Assembly: GCA_035574175.1 (NCBI GenBank)
Contig: DATLZB010000158.1
Coordinates: 7,210-71,209 of the forward strand
DNA: 64,000 nucleotides
Reading direction: 5' to 3'
Source: DATLZB01 sp035574175
GTDB lineage: Bacteria; Pseudomonadota; Alphaproteobacteria; Rhizobiales; Hyphomicrobiaceae
Positions 18,765 to 26,519 of the stretch are shown here, one piece after another (position 1 is the stretch's first letter; each line of letters begins with the position of its first letter). The position numbers were made by a program, and so were the translations under genes. The notes beneath the pieces were generated by a model, which did not search any database, had not been told where the DNA came from, and saw only the letters and a program-made list of their open reading frames with translations.

Positions 18765-19802
18765 ATGGTTGCCATCAAAGCGCATCAGGCGCAGGCCTTC
18801 CTCAAGTCGATGGATGCGGCCATCGCCGCCGTCCTCGTCTACGGCAACGATGCCGGACTGGTGTCGGAGCGTGCGCGGGCGGCGGCCGAGCGCCTCGCCG
18901 GCAACTCGAATCCGCCAGGCGAGATCGTCCGCATCGAGGAGGCGGACTTCGAACAGGATCCGGAGCGTCTCGCCGTCGAGCTCAAAACGGTGGCCATGTT
19001 CGGCGGCCGCCGGATCGTGCGCACCACGGCGGGGCGCAAGATCAACGCGCAGGTGCTGACGCCCCTGCTCGCCCCCGGCGCCATGGCAGGCGCACTGGTG
19101 GTTGAAGCAGGTAATCTGCGGCAGGGCGATGCCCTGCGCGCCGCCTTCGAGCGCGCCGATCATGCCGTGGCCATTCCCTGCTACGGCGACGAGGTGCGCG
19201 ACCTCGACCGCCTCGTGCGCGAAGCTCTCGCGGCGCAAGGGGTCGAGATCACCGCCGAGGCGCGCCAGGCGCTGCTCGCTCGGCTCGGCGCCGACCGAGC
19301 GCTGTCGCGCAGCGAGATCGAGAAAGTTGCGCTCTACGCCGGCGACAAAGGCAGGGTCGAGGTGGACGACGTCGATGCGGTGGTCGGCGATGCGGCCGAG
19401 CTTGCCATCGATGCGGTGCTGTTCGCCGCGGCGTCCGGCGATGCGGCGCGGGCAATGTCGGAGTTCGACCGCACGGTGGCGTCGGGCGAAAGCCCGCAGG
19501 CGATCATTCTCGCCCTGCAGCGCCACTTCCAGCGCCTCAATCGCATCCGTGCCGCGCTCGACGCGGGCCGCGGCTTCGAGGACGCGATCCGGCCGCTGCG
19601 CCCGCCTGTGCATTTCAAGCACAAGGGCATCGTCGAAACCCAGGCACGCGCATGGACGCTTGCGCGCTCCTCGCAGGCGCTCGCCATGATCGCGGCCGCG
19701 GCGCGCGCGGCGCGGCTCACGGCAGCGCTGGAGGCCGCGCTCGCGGAGCGGCTCGTGCTCGATCTTGTCCGGCTTGCGCCGCGTCCAAGGCCTACGCGCT
19801 GA
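18765..19802 (+). CDS. holA: DNA polymerase III subunit delta
   Basis: A 345-residue HolA. The start of the AAA-like domain, AVLVYGNDAGLVSERA, and the EADFEQDPERLAVELKTVAMFG block are typical of delta, which opens the beta clamp for loading during replication. The C-terminal collar domain (FQRLNRIRAALDAG...RPPVHFKH) is intact. Neither possible start has a strong ribosome site; I prefer the ATG at 18765 over an in-frame TTG 36 bases upstream, and coupling to lptE may explain the weak site. Confidence 0.9.
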   Translation: MVAIKAHQAQAFLKSMDAAIAAVLVYGNDAGLVSERARAAAERLAGNSNPPGEIVRIEEADFEQDPERLAVELKTVAMFGGRRIVRTTAGRKINAQVLTPLLAPGAMAGALVVEAGNLRQGDALRAAFERADHAVAIPCYGDEVRDLDRLVREALAAQGVEITAEARQALLARLGADRALSRSEIEKVALYAGDKGRVEVDDVDAVVGDAAELAIDAVLFAAASGDAARAMSEFDRTVASGESPQAIILALQRHFQRLNRIRAALDAGRGFEDAIRPLRPPVHFKHKGIVETQARAWTLARSSQALAMIAAAARAARLTAALEAALAERLVLDLVRLAPRPRPTR

Positions 19803-19812
19803 GCGTAGAGTC

Positions 19813-20199
19813 TCAGACGAGTTGGAAGAAGATCAACAGGAGGCCGACGACCGATACCGTCCAGACGGCGGTTCGCAGCCAGGGTATCCCGGCGATGAAA
19901 ACGACGGCGTAGGCAAGGCGACCATAAAAGAAGATCTGCGCTCCGAGCGCGGTGATCGCGTTGGTGCGGCCGGCGGCGACGGCGAGGAGTACGAGAGGTG
20001 CGAACAGGATGAGGTTCTCGATCATGTTGCGGTGCGCGCGCTGGGCGCGGTCCACCCAGCCGGTGAGCGCGGGCATATTCTCCCGATTGCTCGCCAGCGT
20101 CGCCAAGCCAACCTGTCCGGCGGCTCCGGCAACGGCGACCAGCATCTGGACGAAACAGAGCGCGAGGGTCCACACGAGATAAGCAAGATCCGGGCTCAT
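19813..20199 (-). CDS. MAPEG family membrane protein
   Basis: A 128-residue protein with four hydrophobic helices. The ENMPALTGWVDRAQRAHRNMIENLILFAPLVL stretch (Arg-X-X-Arg-Ala-His-X-Asn then Glu-Asn) is the MAPEG signature, seen in membrane-associated glutathione-linked enzymes; bacterial members are mostly uncharacterised. Start at 20199 chosen for the GGAGGA site upstream. It is convergent with holA (10-bp gap) and lies downstream of the papain-like gene on the same strand. Confidence 0.85.
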   Translation of the reverse strand: MSPDLAYLVWTLALCFVQMLVAVAGAAGQVGLATLASNRENMPALTGWVDRAQRAHRNMIENLILFAPLVLLAVAAGRTNAITALGAQIFFYGRLAYAVVFIAGIPWLRTAVWTVSVVGLLLIFFQLV

Positions 20200-20251
20200 G
20201 TCTTCCTCCACCAAGCGGCGTTCGGTTCCCGGCGAAACCCGCCCCGGACGG

Positions 20252-21085
20252 TCAGTAGTCGGCCGGCTTGCTCAGCACCAGAATGCGCGGGGCATTGAGG
20301 AGCTGCTTGGGCGAGAACCAGGGCGGGAAGCGGTCGCCGCGTTTCGGGTTCGGATCGTCGTCCACCGCAATGGCGGTCGCGCGCCAGACGCTCATCCAGG
20401 CGAGCTTGGAGCAATAGAAAGCGCTGTCGTCGTCGAGGTCGAAGTTGAAGATATCGTAGGGCTTGCCAAGATGGCGCGCCGCCTCATCGGTAATGCGGGC
20501 GCGGACGGCGCCGTCAACACCGCGGAGGCGGCCGTGCCAGAACTGGTTGTCGGGGCGCCGCGCCAGCCACTCCTGGTAGGGAGAGCGCTGCACAGTACCG
20601 CCGCCGAGGATGGCGAGGGGGCCGGTGGGGACCGCTTCGATGACATAGGGCATGCCGTCGGAGCCGATCTCGATGATGCCGACGTGGCCGGCCGAGACCT
20701 TGACGCCGCCGATGTCGATGCCGCGCGACACCGCGCTCTCGGAAGCACCCTCGAAGTAGTAGCGCTCGAACTCCTCGTAGCGCATCGAGCGCAGGCGCTC
20801 GGCCACCTCGGGGTATTGCACCGAGCGGGTCTGCGGGCCCAGCCGGCGGTCGCGCTCGGCTTGCCATTGGCGTGCCTCCGCGCTCGCCGGTTCGCCCGGA
20901 AGGGCACGCACGACGATGGCACCCTTCCGTTTCGGCCATAGGAAATCGCCCGGCTCGAAGCTTGCAGGATCGAGGCTGCCGCCGGCGGTGGGGCGAGGCT
21001 CTGCAGGGGCGGAGGCCGCGTCGCCGGCGCCCAATCCGAGCATGGAAAGAAGCCTGCGCCAGAGCGAGGGCCGTTGCGTTGGCAT
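20252..21085 (-). CDS. YiiX-like permuted papain-fold hydrolase
   Basis: A 277-residue protein with the features of the YiiX/YebB permuted NlpC/P60 (papain-like) group: a GDFLWPKRKGA segment (about 46-56), His134 in SAGHVGIIEI, and Cys225 in FYCSKLAW. In these permuted enzymes the catalytic His precedes the Cys, which matches the order here. Relatives are thought to be amidases or peptidases acting on lipids or peptidoglycan; the substrate is unknown. No signal peptide is evident at the chosen start (21085, with GGAGGAG-like site), although a short hydrophobic stretch lies at 12-20. Divergent from yebC (219-bp spacer). Confidence 0.75.
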   Translation of the reverse strand: MPTQRPSLWRRLLSMLGLGAGDAASAPAEPRPTAGGSLDPASFEPGDFLWPKRKGAIVVRALPGEPASAEARQWQAERDRRLGPQTRSVQYPEVAERLRSMRYEEFERYYFEGASESAVSRGIDIGGVKVSAGHVGIIEIGSDGMPYVIEAVPTGPLAILGGGTVQRSPYQEWLARRPDNQFWHGRLRGVDGAVRARITDEAARHLGKPYDIFNFDLDDDSAFYCSKLAWMSVWRATAIAVDDDPNPKRGDRFPPWFSPKQLLNAPRILVLSKPADY

Positions 21086-21304
21086 GCTCTCCTCCCCCTC
21101 AGCCAGCGCTTTTGGCGCACTCCAGACACCGAACACCAGCTCAGCAGGATGTGGCCATGAAACAAGGCTCAGTTCAAGCGCAGGCATGGCATCATCGGCA
21201 CGGCGCGAGCGGACGCATCTGGATCGGGCAAGGGCCGCGGGCTATGTAAGGTCACGCGCCGCCACGCCACAATTGCGGGGCGGACCCGCTCGGTGGATTC
21301 AACC

Positions 21305-22054
21305 ATGGCCGGACACTCTCAGTTCAAGAACATCATGCACCGCAAGGGCCGCCGGGACGCGGCCCGCTCCAAAGCGTTCGCCAAGCTCGCCCGCGAGATC
21401 ACGGTGGCGGCGAAATCGGGTCTGCCCGACCCCGCCATGAACCCGCGGCTGAGGCTCGCCGTCCAGGCAGCGCGCGCCGAAAACATGCCGAAGGAAAACA
21501 TCGAGCGGGCGATCAAGCGGGCGCAGGGTGCGGAAGCGGAAAACTACGAGCAGGTGCGTTACGAGGGCTACGGGCCGGGCGGGGCGGCCATCGTGGTCGA
21601 GGCGCTGACCGACAACCGCAACCGCACGGGGGGCGCAGTCAGGGCGGCATTCACGAAGTACGGCGGCAATCTCGGGTCGACCGGATCGGTGGCGCACATG
21701 TTCAGCCGCGTCGGCGAGATCATCTACAAGGGAGAGGCCGGGACGGCCGACGACGTTCTGGAGGCGGCGATCGAGGCCGGCGCGGACGACGTGGCGTCGG
21801 ATGGCAACAGCCACGTCATCACCTGTGCGTTCGAGAGCCTCGGTGCGATCGCGCATGCGCTTGAAGAGAAGCTCGGGACGCCGGAGTCGGTGAAGGTGGT
21901 GTGGAAGCCCAACGTGACGACCGAGCTCAGCGAGGCGGCCGCCGAAAGCGTTCTGAAGCTGATCGCGGCGCTCGAGGAGGACGACGACGTGCAGGCCGTG
22001 TTCTCCAACTTCGAAGTGGACGAGGCGCTGCTCGCCAAGCTCACCGCGGCCTGA
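21305..22054 (+). CDS. yebC: YebC/PmpR family translation or transcription regulator
   Basis: A 249-residue protein of normal length with the invariant start [20 protein letters not shown], then the [19 protein letters not shown] and [19 protein letters not shown] blocks. YebC-family members were described as DNA-binding regulators, and more recently as factors that relieve ribosome stalling at proline-rich sequences. I start at the ATG preceding AGHSQFK; an in-frame ATG 12 bases earlier is less likely. ruvCAB, often next to yebC, is absent from the window. Confidence 0.95.
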   Translation: MAGHSQFKNIMHRKGRRDAARSKAFAKLAREITVAAKSGLPDPAMNPRLRLAVQAARAENMPKENIERAIKRAQGAEAENYEQVRYEGYGPGGAAIVVEALTDNRNRTGGAVRAAFTKYGGNLGSTGSVAHMFSRVGEIIYKGEAGTADDVLEAAIEAGADDVASDGNSHVITCAFESLGAIAHALEEKLGTPESVKVVWKPNVTTELSEAAAESVLKLIAALEEDDDVQAVFSNFEVDEALLAKLTAA

Positions 22055-22067
22055 CCCTCGCCATCCC

Positions 22068-22925
22068 TCAGCGGCCGGCGGCGAGGGCGGCACGGATGCG
22101 GCGGACCTCGCCGCTCAGTCTCCTGATGGCGGCGGGCAGCGCCGGGCCGGCGCAGGTGATCTCGCGGTAGGGCAGAAACGCGCGCCGTTCCGGCGGTACC
22201 ACCGCGGCGAGGGCCGGATGGCTCAGGAGGGCAGCTCCCTGATCCGCCGGAGGGCGGTCCTCGTCCTGCAGGATGAGCAGGTCGGGCCGCGCCTTCAGGG
22301 CCAGCTCGAGAGAGACGCGCTCCACCGAGACAATGCCAAGCGCATCGGCGGCGTTGGCGATGCCGAGGCGGCGCATCAGGTCGGCGATGAGCGTCTCGCG
22401 GCCGGAGGCGAATCCGCGCCGCTGCATCTGCAGGGCCTGAAGCGGCGGACCGGGAGGTGGGGTAGCTTCGGCAAGGACGCGATCGATTTCACTCACAAGG
22501 CGGCTGCCTCGCTCGGGGTGGCCGAGCAGCGCGGCGGCTCTGGCGATCTCTGCCCTGGCCTCGGCAACGGTGGTGACCGGGGTGAACGTCGCCATCGGCA
22601 CGGCGTGTGTGGCAAGGGCCATTCGGGTGGCGGCGGAGGAGTAGGCGCCGGCGAGCACGAGGTCGGGGGCGAGCTTCAGCACCTCCTCGGCCGTCCCGCG
22701 CACGGCACGAAACGCCGCGGCTTTCCCGGCAAGGAAGGAAAGGCTGTCGAGCCGCGACAGGTAGCTCAGCGCGGCGATCTGGCCGGGGTCGGCCAGCGCC
22801 AGGGCGAGTTGGTCGGTGCAGAGGTTGATCGAGACGACGCGGCGCGGCGGTTGGGCGGCGGCCGCCGTCGCAGCAAGGAGCGCGCTCATTGCCAGCGCGG
22901 AAAGGATGCCTCGCATCGCAGGCAT
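22068..22925 (-). CDS. Periplasmic ABC substrate-binding protein, vitamin B12/haem type
   Basis: A 285-residue exported protein: signal peptide (cleavage near AAAA-Q, about residue 24) followed by RVVSINLCTDQLALALADPGQIAAL, the characteristic beginning of BtuF-type helical-backbone metal or cobalamin receptors. The second half shows the LALKARPDLLIL segment of the second lobe. It would capture vitamin B12, a siderophore or haem for an ABC importer, but no permease or ATPase genes are adjacent, so it is an orphan component. cobS and cobT lie about 10 kb away; no regulatory B12 riboswitch was seen upstream. Convergent with yebC (13-bp gap). Confidence 0.75.
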   Translation of the reverse strand: MPAMRGILSALAMSALLAATAAAAQPPRRVVSINLCTDQLALALADPGQIAALSYLSRLDSLSFLAGKAAAFRAVRGTAEEVLKLAPDLVLAGAYSSAATRMALATHAVPMATFTPVTTVAEARAEIARAAALLGHPERGSRLVSEIDRVLAEATPPPGPPLQALQMQRRGFASGRETLIADLMRRLGIANAADALGIVSVERVSLELALKARPDLLILQDEDRPPADQGAALLSHPALAAVVPPERRAFLPYREITCAGPALPAAIRRLSGEVRRIRAALAAGR

Positions 22926-22967
22926 GGCGAACGCTCACCCATGTCTCCGGGCCGGACACTGACCGGG

Positions 22968-23043
22968 TGGCGACCCCGGCAGGACTTGAACCTGCGACCT
23001 ACAGATTAGGAATCTGCCGCTCTATCCGCTGAGCTACGGGGCC
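22968..23043 (-). tRNA. tRNA-Arg (anticodon CCT)
   Basis: A 76-base cloverleaf on the minus strand, including an encoded CCA end (22968-22970). Acceptor stem GGCCCCG pairs with CGGGGTC with one G-T pair; the D arm (GTAGCTCAGCGGATAGAGC), an anticodon loop TTCCTAA with CCT at 23008-23010, and the T arm with GGTTCAAGTCC are all present. It reads AGG codons. No integrase or direct repeat is seen at its 3' side, so there is no sign that it has served as an insertion site. Confidence 0.95.
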
Positions 23044-23205
23044 ATGCGGGAGGCCATGGCAATAGCACAGGCACGGCGCCGTTCCCAGCCTGCTCGCCCC
23101 GGGTACCACTGGTCGCAGGCTCGACAGCGTGGCACAAGCGAGGGCTGGCCGCACCTTGGGGGTTGACGATCGCCACCAGGAGGGATCGCCACGTCAAGAG
23201 CACGC

Positions 23206-24057
23206 TTGCGCGCCTGTTCCGCCTGCTGGTCCGTGCCGGGGCTCGTCCTGTCGGCGGCGGTGGCTGCGGCCGCAAGCGGTGCCGCCGCTGAGCTGAAGGA
23301 CTGCCGGCCTGGGACGAGCCCGGCCCATGCCGCCGTGCGCGTCATCGACGGCGAGACGTTCGTTATCGAGGGGGGCTCTGAGGTGCGGCTCGCCGGCATC
23401 ATGACGCCGCGCGCCAGCGACGCCGGCGCCGAAGGCGGGAAGCTTCCTCTGGAAAGCAAAGCGCGGCTTGCGCTGGAGCGCCTGATCCTCGGAAAGCCCG
23501 TGGAATTGGCTCGCGAGGCGCGGGGCAGTGATCGCTACGGACGACTGCTGGCACAGGTCTTCGTTCATGGCGGGGGGGCGCCGCCCGCGTGGGTGCAGGG
23601 GTATCTCTTGAGCCACGGACTGGCGCGGGTGGTGGGGGCGCCGGAGCTGCCAAGTTGCCTTGAGGCGCTGCTCGGTCAGGAACGCACGGCGCGGCAGGCC
23701 AACGCAGGGCTGTGGGCCGATCCCATCTACCAGGTGCGTCCGGCTTGGCGGACGGCGGAGCTGCTTGGGCTCCGGGGCACCTACCAAATCGTGGAAGGGC
23801 GCATCGTGGCGGCGGCCGAGCGCGGAAGGCGCATCTACCTCAACTTCGGGCGCGACTGGCGGCAGGACTTCACGGCGGGTCTCGAGGCGGCCGCGAACAA
23901 GCTCATGGCGCGCAGAGGAGTCGACGTGCGCACGCTCGCCGGAGCGCGCGTGCGCGTTCGCGGCTGGATCGAGCGGCGCAACGGTCCCTACATCGAGGTA
24001 GAGCATCCCCATCAGCTCGAGCGGCTGGAGGAGGCTGGCGCGAGCGCCGCGGAATAG
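23206..24057 (+). CDS. Exported thermonuclease-fold (SNase-like) protein with altered active site
   Basis: About 283 residues: signal peptide, SNase-like domain (about 40-175) and a C-terminal OB-like segment (about 190-275, YQIVEGRIV...VRVRGWIERRNGPYIEVEHP). Compared with staphylococcal nuclease, the two Arg positions are kept (in SEVRLAGI and DRYGRLLA), but DGDT reads DGET and the DTPE motif reads MTPR, so Asp40 and catalytic Glu43 are lost. Nuclease activity is doubtful; a binding role is possible. The start is uncertain: the only standard codon is TTG at 23206, but AGGAGGG at 23178-23184 is correctly spaced for an ACG at 23191 in the same frame. Convergent with carD. Confidence 0.75.
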   Translation: MRACSACWSVPGLVLSAAVAAAASGAAAELKDCRPGTSPAHAAVRVIDGETFVIEGGSEVRLAGIMTPRASDAGAEGGKLPLESKARLALERLILGKPVELAREARGSDRYGRLLAQVFVHGGGAPPAWVQGYLLSHGLARVVGAPELPSCLEALLGQERTARQANAGLWADPIYQVRPAWRTAELLGLRGTYQIVEGRIVAAAERGRRIYLNFGRDWRQDFTAGLEAAANKLMARRGVDVRTLAGARVRVRGWIERRNGPYIEVEHPHQLERLEEAGASAAE

Positions 24058-24083
24058 CGGCCGGTGGCATGGCAAGGAACGGC

Positions 24084-24120
24084 GCCCGGCCGAGATCGGC
24101 CGGGCCTTCCCCTTGTCTTG
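24084..24120 (+). terminator. Intrinsic terminator after the SNase-like gene
   Basis: A near-perfect palindrome (24084-24093 with 24096-24105) 27 bp after the stop, followed by the T/C-rich tract CTTCCCCTTGTCTTG. It lies between two convergent genes and may also end carD transcripts. Confidence 0.6.
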
Positions 24121-24129
24121 CGCGCGTTT

Positions 24130-25170
24130 TCAGGCCGCCTTGACCTCGGCGTCGATCGCGTCGCCGCCTTCGGCCGCCGCACGCCGGCCCCGAGCACTCT
24201 TGGAGAGCACCTCGGTGATGCGCTGAACGGCACCGCGGTCGTCAATTTTCTCCACCACGGCGATCTCGCGTGCCATACGATCGAGAGCCGCCTCGTAGAG
24301 CTGACGCTCGGAGTAGGACTGCTCGGGCTGCGACTCGGAGCGGTAGAGGTCACGAACCACTTCGGCGATGGCAACGAGGTCGCCAGAGTTGATCTTGGCC
24401 TCGTATTCCTGAGCGCGCCGGCTCCACATCGTGCGCTTGATGCGGGCGCGGCCTTTGAGCGTTTCCATGGCCTTGTGCACGACGCTCGGGTCGGAAAGCT
24501 TGCGCATGCCGACGCTCTGCAGCTTGCCGGTCGGCACCCGCAGGGTCATCTTGTCCTTCTCGAAGTTGATCACGAACAGTTCGAGCGCCATTCCGGCGAT
24601 TTCCTGCTCCTCGATGCCGACGATGCGCCCCACGCCGTGGGCCGGATAGACGATGTACTCGTTGGTCTTGAAGCCGTGCCGCTGGCCCACCGGCTTCTTG
24701 CTGGCGGCAAGCTGGCGGTGCGCTTCGGCCGCCTTCGCCGCGAGATCCTTCGGGGTCGCCGGAGCGGAGGGCCTGACAGCACCGGCCGGTACGGATGCGG
24801 TCGCAACGCCGGCCGCCCGCCGGGCCTGGATCGCCTCCACGGCAGCTCGCGTCTCCGCCGCGCGGGCCTCCGCTTGCGACGGAATGGGCTTGCTTACCGC
24901 CGGCGGCTTCGTTGCCGACTGGGCGACGGCCTTTACCGTGGTCCGCGCCGGCTGAACCTTGGCGGGCGCCGCCTTAAGCTGTGCCTGCTTGGGCTGAGGG
25001 GCCCTCGCCTTCACCTTGACGGAGCGGGACTTGGTAGTCGCCCCAGCAACTTTCTTACCAACGGTCTTTGGCTGGGCCGCCGCCCGTGCCGCTGCGGCAC
25101 GGGGCGTGCGCTTGGTTGCCGCGGCCTTAGCCATGCGAACCTTGGCGGGGACCTTCTTCTTCTGAGCCAT
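24130..25170 (-). CDS. CarD/CdnL-type RNA polymerase-binding regulator with long basic N-terminal tail
   Basis: A 346-residue protein. The conserved domain begins near residue 165 with GFKTNEYIVYPAHGVGRIVG and continues through the RPLxx-type FVINFEKDKMTLRVP region and the helical DNA-binding part to about 330. CarD/CdnL binds RNA polymerase beta and stabilises open promoter complexes, mainly at rRNA and housekeeping promoters. Typical members are about 160-190 residues; here about 160 residues rich in Lys, Ala, Pro and Arg precede it, resembling histone H1 or AlgP-like tails. Start at 25170 is supported by GAGAAGG upstream and by the KKK-rich beginning; the frame upstream has a different composition. 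Convergent with the SNase-like gene. Confidence 0.88.
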   Translation of the reverse strand: MAQKKKVPAKVRMAKAAATKRTPRAAAARAAAQPKTVGKKVAGATTKSRSVKVKARAPQPKQAQLKAAPAKVQPARTTVKAVAQSATKPPAVSKPIPSQAEARAAETRAAVEAIQARRAAGVATASVPAGAVRPSAPATPKDLAAKAAEAHRQLAASKKPVGQRHGFKTNEYIVYPAHGVGRIVGIEEQEIAGMALELFVINFEKDKMTLRVPTGKLQSVGMRKLSDPSVVHKAMETLKGRARIKRTMWSRRAQEYEAKINSGDLVAIAEVVRDLYRSESQPEQSYSERQLYEAALDRMAREIAVVEKIDDRGAVQRITEVLSKSARGRRAAAEGGDAIDAEVKAA

Positions 25171-25626
25171 GAGCCTTCTCACTCTCTCGTCACATGTACG
25201 CCGACCTGCTCGTCCATCTGCTCGTCCAATGCCCCTCTCGCCGGCTCGACCATGGCTTTGGGTCAAGCGTGCGCAACAAAAACCGGCGCGCCGACCCGTC
25301 GTCGCCGCCGGCCCCTCACCTTCCCGAAGCGCGCATCTTCCGCTCACCGAAGCGGGCGCTTCCGTGGATGTGGCTCGTCAGATTGAAATTGCTGCCAATT
25401 CGGCTGATCGGTCGTGCCAGAAGCACGCTGTCTGAGCAGGCTACATGCCCACCGTTGGCCCGATCGATGTTCCTCGTTTGTTTCCGCGACCACACAGGCC
25501 GGACCATAACATAAAGTTCACGAAAATAGAAGGGCGCTTGCAGGGGAGCTTCCACGCGAGCTTAACAAGTTTGTGAAAACTCTATGCAGATCAATTTGTT
25601 GTACGCACCTGCGGCACGCCGACCCT
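25171..25626. other. Intergenic stretch between carD and fdxA
   Basis: A 456-bp stretch without a convincing gene. It must hold the carD promoter (minus strand), and its fdxA-proximal half (about 25490-25610) is markedly more AT-rich than the surroundings. A 14-base palindrome lies at 25349-25362. I could not assign -35/-10 elements or a clear fdxA terminator. Confidence 0.5.
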
Positions 25627-25965
25627 TCAGTCACCCGATCCCGGTTCAGGCGAAAAGTAGGCCGCGAACTTCCCCTTTTGATCGCGGTATTCATCGGCAT
25701 CCGGCGGGGCAGGCTTCTTGGCCGTGATGTTGGGCCACTTCTCGGCATAGATCCGGTTGAGCTCCAGCCACTGCTCAAGGCCCGGCTCGGTATCCGGCTT
25801 GATGGCATCCACGGGGCACTCGGGCTCGCATACCCCGCAGTCGATGCACTCGTCGGGGTGGATGACGAGCATGTTCTCGCCCTCATAGAAACAATCGACC
25901 GGGCACACCTCCACGCAATCGGTGTACTTGCACTTGATGCAATTCTCGTTGACGACGTAGGTCAT
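25627..25965 (-). CDS. fdxA: Seven-iron ferredoxin FdxA
   Basis: A 112-residue ferredoxin. Cys9, Cys12 (then Cys17), Cys21 and Cys25, and the second set Cys40, Cys43, Cys46 and Cys50 ([16 protein letters not shown]), are the pattern for one [3Fe-4S] and one [4Fe-4S] cluster. The C-terminal extension (about 60-112) is typical of the alphaproteobacterial form. It carries electrons at low potential to unknown partners. The start ATG at 25965 gives the conserved [17 protein letters not shown] beginning. It is 143 bp downstream of the S4 gene on the same strand; the helicase-S4-fdxA-carD order is one I have seen often in Rhizobiales. Confidence 0.95.
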   Translation of the reverse strand: MTYVVNENCIKCKYTDCVEVCPVDCFYEGENMLVIHPDECIDCGVCEPECPVDAIKPDTEPGLEQWLELNRIYAEKWPNITAKKPAPPDADEYRDQKGKFAAYFSPEPGSGD

Positions 25966-26108
25966 TGGCTGGTTTGGCCGCTCCCGATCGCGCCGGATGC
26001 CCGATCGAGCCGTATCTATGAGTTCGCGGACCATGCCGCAGTTGGGCAGGTTGACGCAATAGCGCGGGCAGGCGGTGCGAGCGCCCGCATGCGCACTGCA
26101 GTGGGCCG

Positions 26109-26519
26109 CTATGCGGAGCCCGACTTCAACCGCTCGATCTGGCGCCGCTGTCGCTTGGTCGGCCGTCCGCCGCCGACAGGGCTGCGGGAGGCGTCGCTGC
26201 AATGGTTGTGCGTCTCGGGTGCGGGACGAGGCGGCGTCAGGTCCTCATACAGCATGTGGGCGTCGGCCGGCGGCCCCCTCCGCCGGCCTGGTGCAACCAC
26301 CTTCAATATGCGCACCCGTCCGGCCACCAGGACGGTGACGACGGCTCCGGGCCGCAGGATGAGGCTCGGCTTGTCGGTCCGCTCGCGATTGACCCGTACC
26401 TTGCCAGCGAGGATCAGGCGCGCTGCCAATGAGCGGGTTTTGACCACACGCGCAAACCAGAGCCACTTGTCGAGCCGCTGGCCGAGGATCTCCTCCCGCC
26501 CGGTCGAACCCGCGCTCAT
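26109..26519 (-). CDS. S4-domain RNA-binding protein (Hsp15-like)
   Basis: A 136-residue protein with an S4 RNA-binding domain (about 13-65; [20 protein letters not shown]), as in Hsp15/HslR, which binds stalled 50S subunits that carry peptidyl-tRNA. The tail is Arg/Lys-rich ([14 protein letters not shown]). Its start codon overlaps the stop of the helicase gene upstream (ATGA), so the two are translationally coupled. The pairing with an RNA helicase suggests a joint role on RNA or ribosomes (inference). Confidence 0.88.
   Translation of the reverse strand: MSAGSTGREEILGQRLDKWLWFARVVKTRSLAARLILAGKVRVNRERTDKPSLILRPGAVVTVLVAGRVRILKVVAPGRRRGPPADAHMLYEDLTPPRPAPETHNHCSDASRSPVGGGRPTKRQRRQIERLKSGSA

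Noticed and set aside
22068..22925. A complete vitamin B12 uptake operon linked to cobST
   Set aside because: Only the binding protein is present; no permease, ATPase, TonB receptor or riboswitch is visible nearby.
22968..23205. tRNA-Arg as a possible integration site of a mobile element
   Set aside because: No integrase, no direct repeat of the tRNA 3' end and ordinary chromosomal genes on both sides.
24064..25386. Open frame of about 440 codons antisense to carD
   Set aside because: Generated by the Lys/Ala-rich codons of the carD tail read on the other strand; the tail's real coding strand has a proper start and the CarD domain.
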